Source: Thermoproteus sp. (lineage in GTDB: Archaea; Thermoproteota; Thermoprotei; Thermoproteales; Thermoproteaceae). From it: a stretch of DNA of 64,000 nt. Below are positions 57,569 to 64,000 of the stretch, piece after piece (positions within the stretch are counted from its first letter, which is position 1; each line of letters begins with the position of its first letter). A model generated the notes under the pieces. It was not told the DNA's origin, did no database searches, and was given only the letters and a program-made list of their open reading frames with translations. A program made the position numbers and the translations under genes. Location: assembly GCA_038893495.1 (NCBI GenBank), contig JAWARJ010000001.1, positions 62,001 through 126,000 on the forward strand. Reading direction: 5' to 3'.

Positions 57569-58270
57569 GTGTCGTGTCTCGAGGCGGTGGGGCTGGTTAA
57601 GTATTACGGGAGCTTTAAGGCGCTCGACGGGGTCTCTTTTGAGGTGGAGTGTGGCGGGGCGGCGGCGCTTCTGGGGCCCAATGGGGCGGGGAAGTCCACT
57701 ACTCTCCGCATTCTGGCGGGCCTCCTGAGGCCAGACGCGGGGAGAGCCTATGTCTACGGCTATCCCGCCGGCTCCGACGAGGCGAGGAGGGCGTTGGGCT
57801 ATCTGCCGGAGGACCCCGAGCCCTATTTGGCCCTCTCCGTGAGGGAGAACTTGGAGTATGTGGCCGCGCTGAGGGGCGTTAGCGACTGGTCTTGGGTGGA
57901 CGAGCTGGTGGAGGCCTTGGAGCTAAAACGCTATTTGCGCCATAAGGCCTCGGCGATTTCGAGGGGGATTAGGCAGAGGCTCGCGATAGCCATGGCGTTG
58001 GTTCATAAGCCTAAGGTGGCTCTCCTCGACGAGCCCCTTAATTATCTGGACATACCGGCGCAGGAGGTCGTCGTCTCGCTTTTAGAGTCGCTCAAATCGA
58101 CCTTGTTGGTCTCGACACACATACTCTCTGTGGCCGAGAGGCTTGCCGACGAGGCCTTTATACTGTCGGGCGGCAGGATCGTCTGGAGGGGCCCTCTGGC
58201 CGAGATTCCCGGCGCCCGCGAGAAGGGCCTGGAGGCGGCCGTGGCCGATATGATTAGAAGGGGCCTATGA
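57569..58270 (+). CDS. ABC transporter ATP-binding protein
   Basis: 233 residues with Walker A LLGPNGAGKSTTLRI, signature SRGIRQRLAIAMALVHKP (a diverged LSGGQ) and Walker B VALLDEPLNYLD. GTG start at 57569, about 20 bases after the A/T box TTTTTATTA, so probably leaderless. The promoter abuts the chimeric tRNA fragment, and the gene lies just outside the element. Coupled to the following permease by a four-base overlap; together they form an ABC-2-type exporter of unknown substrate. Confidence 0.9.
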   Translation: MSCLEAVGLVKYYGSFKALDGVSFEVECGGAAALLGPNGAGKSTTLRILAGLLRPDAGRAYVYGYPAGSDEARRALGYLPEDPEPYLALSVRENLEYVAALRGVSDWSWVDELVEALELKRYLRHKASAISRGIRQRLAIAMALVHKPKVALLDEPLNYLDIPAQEVVVSLLESLKSTLLVSTHILSVAERLADEAFILSGGRIVWRGPLAEIPGAREKGLEAAVADMIRRGL

Positions 58271-59622
58271 CCCTCCTGGGCCTTATAGTCAAGTCGCGTT
58301 TCACAAACGCATATATCTTCTTGTTGGCGGTCAGCACGATATATCTAATCATCCAGGCGGCGTTAGTGCCGAAGCTCGACTTCGCCCCTCTGGCCCACCT
58401 GTCGGTGTCCCTAACTGCCGTCATCGCGGCCCTCGCCGCGCTTGGCGGCGGCCCCCTCATATTGAGGGCAGACTTAGACTTCTTGCTACAGATCCCTCTG
58501 AACAGACTGGCTCTGGCAATATCTCTATATTTCGCGCAGTTGCTCCTATACTGGCCCTTCTTCCTCTATGTCGTCAGCATGTCGTTGATGGTGCCCTATT
58601 TGGGCCTCGCGAGGGCGGTCTTGACCTCCCTACTGTCCACCTCGCTAGCCGTCTCGGCGGCCGTGCTCTTCTATAGGTTTTCCTTTAAGGCGAGGGCCCT
58701 CGCATCTGCGCTGTTGGGGCTCTGGCTGGTCTCGCCTATCTTCGGCTTCGTCTACTCGCCGACGGCCGCGCTTTTGGGCTCCAACGTCGGTCTTGCTGTC
58801 TCGGCGGCGGCCGCCGCGGCCTCTGCGGCGTTGGCTGTGAGGTCTTTAAGGAGTCCCGAGGCTTATGTCGTGGGCCGAGAGGGGGGCGAGCTGTCCGGCG
58901 GCGAGGTGTCCTTCAGGGGCGTGGGTCCCGCTAAGGCCATATACCTCATGAGGCTCTATAACGTCAGCACTGTGGGCAGAGGCGCGTGGGGCGGCGTCCA
59001 GTTCAGGTCGGGCAGGTTGGGCATGGGGAGGGCCGTGTTGGCCGTCGCCGCGGCCTCTTCGATATATCTAATGGCCGTCCTGACGTATAGGGACCCACTG
59101 CCCTCGGTGATAGCGGTGTTCGTAGCATCCGCCGCCTCGGCCTCCTTGATGGGCACCAGCTCTATCGCAAACGAGAGGTTGTGGATCTCAGCATCGGCCC
59201 TAGGCCTTAGGTACTTCAAACACGCCTTCTGGGGCATTGCGGCCGCCACGCTCGTCTTCCTCTCTCCGCTCTCTGCGGCAGGCATTGCGGCTTGGCTTCT
59301 CGGAGTCCCCTCGGCTCTCGGAGTCGCCGTAGCCTCTCTGGGCCAAATACCGCCGTTCGCCGCAATCTACGCCTACCTCTTCTCTCTGATCTCTCCCTAT
59401 CAGGTGAGGGGCGAGCACACATGGCCCTTGAGGATCGGCCTCAAGACGTTCCTACTGAGCCTCTCGGCCTTCGCCTCGTTCGTGGCTGGCGCGCTGGCGG
59501 TGGCCTCGCCGGCTCTGGGCCTCTACGCCTCGGCTCTCTTCTACCTCCTCCTATTTGTAATCACTCGGAGGAGGCCCCTAGAGAAGGCCCTAGAGAGCCT
59601 GGTCTTGAATGGATTTGTGTGA
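58267..59622 (+). CDS. ABC transporter permease, multi-spanning
   Basis: 451 residues with about ten to twelve hydrophobic helices and a soluble loop near residues 195-240 (EAYVVGREGGELSGGEVSFRG). It overlaps the ATP-binding gene as ATGA and should be its membrane partner. The family is an archaeal ABC-2-like permease; substrate unknown. Confidence 0.8.
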   Translation: MTLLGLIVKSRFTNAYIFLLAVSTIYLIIQAALVPKLDFAPLAHLSVSLTAVIAALAALGGGPLILRADLDFLLQIPLNRLALAISLYFAQLLLYWPFFLYVVSMSLMVPYLGLARAVLTSLLSTSLAVSAAVLFYRFSFKARALASALLGLWLVSPIFGFVYSPTAALLGSNVGLAVSAAAAAASAALAVRSLRSPEAYVVGREGGELSGGEVSFRGVGPAKAIYLMRLYNVSTVGRGAWGGVQFRSGRLGMGRAVLAVAAASSIYLMAVLTYRDPLPSVIAVFVASAASASLMGTSSIANERLWISASALGLRYFKHAFWGIAAATLVFLSPLSAAGIAAWLLGVPSALGVAVASLGQIPPFAAIYAYLFSLISPYQVRGEHTWPLRIGLKTFLLSLSAFASFVAGALAVASPALGLYASALFYLLLFVITRRRPLEKALESLVLNGFV

Positions 59623-59630
59623 GCCGGCCG

Positions 59631-60047
59631 CTACTTGAGCCTAAAGGGCTTGCCTTCGTATAGTATCTTCTTGGCGAGGTCCGGCGCCGTCTTCTCCAGC
59701 TCGTCCTTTATGGACTTGAGGAATTCTACCTCCTCCTTCTCGTTTCTAAGCTCGTCGGGGAGCATCCTAGGGATCTCCTCAATTATGGGGTACCAGCGGC
59801 CGCATGTGGGGCAATATATCACGCCGGTTTCTATCTCCCAGCGGTGGCACTCCTCGCAGGGGAGCGCATCAGGCTTGGGGTGCTCTTTGATCTTGAGGTC
59901 GCGGTAGGCGCAGTACTCCTCGCAGAAGGGCTTTCTTGGCCACGTATATTGACGCTCCGGATGTTCAGTCCTCTTCAGCACCACGAGCTTGAGGGGGAAG
60001 GTCTTGTCGTATGGACACGCGAGAACGTCCATGAGTCTGTACTTCAT
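59631..60047 (-). CDS. Trm112-like zinc-binding protein
   Basis: 138 residues beginning MKYRLMDVLACPYDKTFPL, the Trm112 family entry with a Cys, then CEEYC, PCEEC and VIYCPTCGRWYPIIEEIPRMLPDELR. The last is the Trm112 C-terminal motif with CxxC and IPxMLPDE. Trm112 activates methyltransferases acting on tRNA, rRNA and translation factors. This version carries an inserted Cys-containing section of about 50 residues between the two halves, as in other crenarchaeal forms. It is convergent with the permease, eight bases away. Confidence 0.85.
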   Translation of the reverse strand: MKYRLMDVLACPYDKTFPLKLVVLKRTEHPERQYTWPRKPFCEEYCAYRDLKIKEHPKPDALPCEECHRWEIETGVIYCPTCGRWYPIIEEIPRMLPDELRNEKEEVEFLKSIKDELEKTAPDLAKKILYEGKPFRLK

Positions 60048-60100
60048 GACGTCAAGGATACTACGCCTTAATATATTTTGGCCTCTTCGCCGCCGTTGCC

Positions 60101-60835
60101 CTAGATCTGCCTCCAGCGGGCGACTCTAGCGAGGAGTACAAGCGAAATTACGGTATAGGCCGCGAGGGCGGCCCACGCGGCCGTCAATACCTCCGGCCGG
60201 TATCGAGCCATGCCGAGGGCGGCCTGGCCTATGATACCCGCGGCCCCTGTGGGCAGTATCACGCCTAGGAGTTGGTTGGGCAGTATGGTGGCCGGCCAGT
60301 AGACCGGCGCCATGGCCGAAAGCACTGCGCTCAAAATACCCGGCACGGCCCATGAATATCGCATCTGGCCTATGAGCGTAGAGATCACGAAGCCTAGCCC
60401 GGCCGTCGAGACCCACAACAACGCCAATGAGGCGGCCACCACCAGTGCGCTCCAGGCGGTGAAGGCCTTTAGCGCGGCCAGATAGGCCGCGTAGAACGCC
60501 ACTGCCGGCGCCGCGAATATGAGAGAGCTGAGGGCTAGGCCCAAGGCGTAGGCGATGGGGCTGACGGGAGCCGCCACTAACATCTGTTGGAATTTGAGCT
60601 CAAGCCTGTAGAAAGTCGCGTCGCCTATAAGCGAAATCCCGTTTGAAGCGACAGTCCAGATGAGCCCGCCGAGAAGGCCCCACCTCAAGCCTGTCTGCCC
60701 CGCATATATGGCCAACACCACCAAAAAGCTCAGCGGAGTCACCGAGTTCGCCACAAGCCAGATCCAACTACGCACCAGCGGGACCCAGCCGTTGAGCCAC
60801 CCGATCACTAGTATGTCCCTCAGGAGCTTCTTCAT
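60101..60835 (-). CDS. ABC-2 type transporter permease
   Basis: 244 residues with six hydrophobic helices and the ABC-2 family look (FYRLELKFQQMLVAAPVSPIAYALGLALSS and PVYWPATILPNQLLGVILPTGAAGII). Its ATG overlaps the stop of the ATP-binding gene by four bases. Together they make a drug/lipid-type or Nod-like exporter; substrate unknown. Confidence 0.87.
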   Translation of the reverse strand: MKKLLRDILVIGWLNGWVPLVRSWIWLVANSVTPLSFLVVLAIYAGQTGLRWGLLGGLIWTVASNGISLIGDATFYRLELKFQQMLVAAPVSPIAYALGLALSSLIFAAPAVAFYAAYLAALKAFTAWSALVVAASLALLWVSTAGLGFVISTLIGQMRYSWAVPGILSAVLSAMAPVYWPATILPNQLLGVILPTGAAGIIGQAALGMARYRPEVLTAAWAALAAYTVISLVLLARVARWRQI

Positions 60836-61707
60836 ACCTCCTCCGATATGACGCCCACTCTATATAGGATATAGTCCTCTAGCGACTTCTGCCTAATGCT
60901 CACCTTGGCGCCGGTCTCCATTAGGGTATCCATCACCTCTTTGGGGTTCTCGACGAAGTATATGGCCCTCTCGCCTATAGCTATATGGGGCTTTTTGGCG
61001 TTCGAGGCGCCGTACGCCTCCACCACGTATTTGCCCGGCACCTTCTCCACCAGGGCCTCCGGGGTGCCCATATCCACTACTTCCCCCTTATTGAGGACCA
61101 CGACATAGTCGCTGAGGGCCTGCGCCTCCTCCACGTAGTGAGTAGTTAAAAGTACTGTGACCCCCCTACGTCTCATAGAGGCCACCGCGTTCCAGACGAT
61201 CCTCCGCGAAAACACGTCGAGGCCTGTAGTCGGCTCGTCCAGAAAGACCACATCTACGTCTGCAGCCAACACAGCCGCTAGGAGGACACGGCGCTTGGTG
61301 CCTCCAGAGAGCGTCTGGATCTCTCTGTCCTTTACGTCTAGCAGTTGGAGCTCTTTGAGGGCCTCCTCCGTCTTTCGTCGAGCTTCCCGTCTGGGATAGC
61401 CGCGGAGCAAGAGGTACGCATAGACGAACTCGCGGGGCGTCAAGAAGCCTATGGGGGAGCCCTCTTGCGGCACCGCCGCTATTTTGCGCCTAATCTTCTC
61501 GGCCTCCCTCACTACGTCGTGCCCCGCCACATAGGCCTTCCCGCTCGTCGGCAAGAGCTCCGTTATTAATATCCTCACGAGCGTCGTCTTGCCGGCCCCG
61601 TTGGGGCCCAATATGGACACAACCCGCCCGCCCTCAACCGAGAAGGTCACGTCCCTAAGGGCCCAGACCTCTCCGAACTTCTTGCTTAGGTTCTCGACGA
61701 CGATCAT
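60832..61707 (-). CDS. ABC-2 transporter ATP-binding protein
   Basis: 291 residues: Walker A ILGPNGAGKTTLVRI, signature LSGGTKRRVLLAAVL, Walker B VVFLDEPTTGLD, H-loop LLTTHYVEEAQALSDYVVVL. The C-terminal 80 residues form the regulatory extension common to DrrA/CcmA-type exporters. Operon with the downstream permease. Confidence 0.92.
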   Translation of the reverse strand: MIVVENLSKKFGEVWALRDVTFSVEGGRVVSILGPNGAGKTTLVRILITELLPTSGKAYVAGHDVVREAEKIRRKIAAVPQEGSPIGFLTPREFVYAYLLLRGYPRREARRKTEEALKELQLLDVKDREIQTLSGGTKRRVLLAAVLAADVDVVFLDEPTTGLDVFSRRIVWNAVASMRRRGVTVLLTTHYVEEAQALSDYVVVLNKGEVVDMGTPEALVEKVPGKYVVEAYGASNAKKPHIAIGERAIYFVENPKEVMDTLMETGAKVSIRQKSLEDYILYRVGVISEEV

Positions 61708-61725
61708 AGAGGCATCGAGACTTGA

Positions 61726-62058
61726 CTAAATATAGATTGTGGGTTGCCCGCCGACTTCTGCAGTGACCTCGACGTCGACACCTCTATAGGTCGACCTCAC
61801 CACCACCTTCACATACAATGGCGAGATTAACGCCCTTATCTTTTCGGCTATATCTACGGCGAGCTCTTCGTGGAGAATCTCGACGCCTCTATAGCCCTCC
61901 AGGATCTTTTGAAACTCCTCTATCAGCAGGGCCGCCTCCCTCGGCACGTATTCGACCTCCACTATATATTCGTCGACAGTCTTGCTTATAGGGCAGACGG
62001 CCTCGGCCCTGCCTTTGAGCTTCACCCTAGACGGCCTTTTGGACAGTCTCAACGCCAC
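61726..62058 (-). CDS. QueF-like amidinotransferase for archaeosine
   Basis: 110 residues of the T-fold (QueF/GTP cyclohydrolase I) superfamily. CPISKTVDEYIVEVEYVPRE includes the Cys that forms the thioimide with preQ0, and YRGVEILHEELAVDIAEKI corresponds to the FHE motif. QueF-like proteins in Pyrobaculum convert preQ0 in tRNA position 15 to archaeosine without using NADPH, and the size here matches that short class. The next gene downstream encodes a tRNA-guanine transglycosylase, the enzyme that makes its substrate, which strongly supports the role. The ABC operon upstream is on the same strand. Confidence 0.85.
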   Translation of the reverse strand: MALRLSKRPSRVKLKGRAEAVCPISKTVDEYIVEVEYVPREAALLIEEFQKILEGYRGVEILHEELAVDIAEKIRALISPLYVKVVVRSTYRGVDVEVTAEVGGQPTIYI

Positions 62059-62100
62059 GCAGAGAGGCGCGGGCCCCCTAAATAAAAGTTCCCGTAGCGG

Positions 62101-63033
62101 CTACACCTCGCGGGAGACCTTCAGGGCCTCGACGTACAGCCTCCTAAAGGCCTGCGAGCGCGGAGGCACCCTGCTGTTTAGGACCACCCACGCGTTCACC
62201 AACGCCCTATACTCGAAGCTGGCCTTAATGCGGCCTAAAAAGTCGGCGAAGCCGTCGAGCGCGGGGAAGCCCGTAGCTTTAAGAAACTCGTAAAGTTCTC
62301 TAAGCTCGCCCTCACCCGCCTTCTTCCTGCCGAAGTTGACGGCCCTATCGGTCACATGCCTCTCGCCTCCGCCCGGCATTACGACCTTGCCGTAGGCCGC
62401 CTTGAGCCTCCAAGTCGCCGAGTCCGTAGAGTCTATCCCCAAAGCCTCTAACGTCGGCGACACCGAAGGGCTCCCCAGCCCCAATGCGTGTAGCCTCCCG
62501 CGGAATTCGCGACGAGCCAAAGCCATAAGGCGTAGCGCCACGGACCTCGACCCCCTGGGGACCCCCCTAGATATCAAGATGTAGGGCACAGCCCCGCCTA
62601 TGGCCAGCTCCTCCACATCCTCATAGCGCCTTATCCACTTCAAGAACAGCCTCTCGTCGGGATATACGTGAACCACCGGCACGATCTTCGCGTCGGGTAG
62701 CTCCGATTTGAGCGCCAGCCAGTTCCTATAGGTCGCCTCGGCCTTCCTTTCGGCCTCCTCCGGCCTATCGCTCGGCGAGGGGGGTATGTCTAATGAGAGG
62801 CATACGTCACATCCAATTTCGCGATATCGCTTGGCCAGAAGCGAAGGGCTTACGGAAAGCCCGCGTTTGAGGATCTGATAACCTCCGGAGTCGACCCAGA
62901 GCTCGCCCTCGAAGCCCAAATGGGCTCTGGCCCTCCCGTCGGCCTCCAGCGCGTTAATCATCAGCGAATCCACCCTGAAGTACAGCCAGGGCTTGGGCTC
63001 CGTCCGGACTGGAGTGCCAAGGATGACCCGCAC
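62101..63033 (-). CDS. tRNA-guanine transglycosylase family protein, short form
   Basis: 310 residues with the TGT TIM-barrel signature: LWVDSGGYQILKRG (catalytic-site DSGGxQ), CLSLDIPPS and VHVYPD, HALGLGSPS, and DSTDSATWRLKAAYG (the second catalytic Asp region). Archaeal TgtA exchanges G15 of tRNA for preQ0 and normally carries additional C-terminal C1/C2 and PUA domains (550-600 residues in total). These are missing, so this is either a minimal catalytic protein working with a separate PUA partner or a paralogue. The zinc-site Cys residues typical of TGT are not evident at the C-terminus. It lies 42 bases before the QueF-like gene in the same direction. Confidence 0.82.
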   Translation of the reverse strand: MRVILGTPVRTEPKPWLYFRVDSLMINALEADGRARAHLGFEGELWVDSGGYQILKRGLSVSPSLLAKRYREIGCDVCLSLDIPPSPSDRPEEAERKAEATYRNWLALKSELPDAKIVPVVHVYPDERLFLKWIRRYEDVEELAIGGAVPYILISRGVPRGSRSVALRLMALARREFRGRLHALGLGSPSVSPTLEALGIDSTDSATWRLKAAYGKVVMPGGGERHVTDRAVNFGRKKAGEGELRELYEFLKATGFPALDGFADFLGRIKASFEYRALVNAWVVLNSRVPPRSQAFRRLYVEALKVSREV

Positions 63034-63113
63034 GGCTAAATTAACTGTAGGATTTTTATAGTAGAGTTGGCCGAAAGTTTTAGAGAACTCTGGCGAACTC
63101 CCGCTAGACCAGC

Positions 63114-64000
63114 TCAGGCGGCGTATACCGCCTCCTCAACTACATACTTCTTGCGCGCCAGGTCCATAAGGCGTCGGGTAAAGAATATAGAGAATAATAC
63201 AACAATAATACCGAAGAGCAATGAGGCCCAAGCCGCCAGGGCTATATCGCCGGCGTCTGTGGCGGCCACTATGAGCTTCATGAGGCCAGTCGCCACCCCT
63301 AAGTCGTGTCCGTCGTATATACCAGGCCAGTACTCGCCTATGGCCAGGCCGCCCCAAGCGCTGTCTATAGTGGATGACAAGCCTGCTATTAGGTAGGGCA
63401 TGGTCCCCGGCAGGAGGACATATCGTAATTTCTTCGTGAACGAGAGGCCCAGGTTATCTACGAGCTCCCAAACCTCGTGGGGCATGGCCTTTAGGCCCAT
63501 CCAGAAGCCATAGAAGACGTAATAGAACGTGGAGATGAAGCCCAGGAGTATCACGTAGATCTCGTTGGCGTAGTAGCCCAGGGCTCCGTAGAGCGCGGCG
63601 TATGTGGCGGCGAAAATTAGGGGGAAGTAGACGGGGGCCGGGTAGGCCGAATACACCTGTAGGATCGGGATGAACATCCTCTCGGCCTTGTGGTGGGTGG
63701 CGAGATAGTAGCCTAGAGTCACCGCCAGGGCCAGCGACGCCAAGGTGACCGCGAAGACCCTTAAGTAGTCCAGCGCGAGCGCCAACAGGACGTAGGGCGT
63801 CTGGGCCAAGAGCCGGCTCCAGACGTAGGCGGGGGTGGACGTGACGACTTTCGCGGCTCCGTAGGCTATGGCGCCCAGAAGCGCCAGGCCCGCCGCGGCG
63901 CCCAGCGCCCTCAAGAGGCGCTCGTGGCCCTTCTCTTCTTCGTACCACGCTGGGGGAGGGGGCGGTTGGGCCGGCCTTCTTTGAGTCGCCGAGATGATTC
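63114..64000 (-). CDS. ABC transporter permease (SsuC/TauC-like), 5' end beyond the window
   Basis: The frame is open from the stop at 63114 to the right edge, at least 295 codons. About seven TM helices occur, with the BPD_transp_1 coupling loop in ELVDNLGLSFTKKLRYVLLPGTMPYLIAGLSSTIDSAWGGLAIGEYWPG, which is typical of nitrate, sulfonate or taurine-type ABC permeases. The part beyond 63914 reads QPPPPPAWYEEEKGHERLLR, a Pro-rich cytoplasmic lead, so the gene either starts at the TTG at 63914 or is the C-terminal half of a longer (two-domain) permease outside the window. Confidence 0.85.
   Translation of the reverse strand, partial: IISATQRRPAQPPPPPAWYEEEKGHERLLRALGAAAGLALLGAIAYGAAKVVTSTPAYVWSRLLAQTPYVLLALALDYLRVFAVTLASLALAVTLGYYLATHHKAERMFIPILQVYSAYPAPVYFPLIFAATYAALYGALGYYANEIYVILLGFISTFYYVFYGFWMGLKAMPHEVWELVDNLGLSFTKKLRYVLLPGTMPYLIAGLSSTIDSAWGGLAIGEYWPGIYDGHDLGVATGLMKLIVAATDAGDIALAAWASLLFGIIVVLFSIFFTRRLMDLARKKYVVEEAVYAA

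Overview
The window comes from a GC-rich hyperthermophilic crenarchaeon of the Thermoproteales (Pyrobaculum/Thermoproteus-like). The case rests on a single-chain reverse gyrase, ribosomal protein L34e, three tRNA genes with introns at non-canonical as well as canonical sites, many leaderless genes with a TATA box 20-30 bases before the start codon, a quinol-type nitric oxide reductase, a QueF-like archaeosine enzyme, and a protein tail that resembles the PaRep2b family of Pyrobaculum. The genus is an inference from gene content.

Left chromosomal part (1-21.5 kb): a partial purF, a retropepsin-like aspartic protease, a decayed ABC transporter pair, an MFS transporter diverging from a VWA protein, a quinol nitric oxide reductase diverging from an HTH regulator, the A-type ATPase subunit I, tRNA-Lys(CTT), a base-excision glycosylase with a radical SAM protein, reverse gyrase, an EtfA/EtfB/GltD-like electron-transfer cluster, cytidylate kinase, L34e, tRNA-Arg(TCT), an archaeal AAA+ ATPase and a DHH phosphoesterase.

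Central part (21.5-57.5 kb): a probable integrated mobile element next to tRNA-Gly(TCC). A 25-base segment of the tRNA 3' half recurs in direct orientation at 57.5 kb (24/25 identical), as expected of attL and attR. Its first half encodes a DNA-transfer apparatus resembling the Thermoproteales Ted system: a VirB2-like pilin, a polytopic membrane protein and, coupled to them by ATGA overlaps, a giant protein of about 4417 residues. On the other strand are a ParA-like ATPase, a small protein and a membrane-anchored VirB4/HerA-type ATPase. Between them lie a proteasome-like hydrolase, a Cys-rich HExxH protein and a 611-residue protein of unknown function. The second half is a defence island, AT-rich in its second part: a type IIG-like restriction-modification enzyme, methylase debris, a zinc-ribbon protein, a Cas4-like nuclease, and a methylase/DUF1998-like/helicase cluster related to DISARM and Druantia. 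No integrase or relaxase could be recognised.

A perfect 168-bp inverted repeat links 19251-19418 to 57333-57500. It carries the 5' end and promoter of tRNA-Arg plus the promoter, a 23-bp palindrome and the first codons of the AAA+ ATPase. It encloses almost the whole element, so homologous recombination could flip a 38-kb segment while leaving both genes whole.

Right chromosomal part (57.5-64 kb): two ABC exporters, a Trm112-like zinc protein, a QueF-like protein next to a short tRNA-guanine transglycosylase (archaeosine formation), and an ABC permease cut by the window edge.
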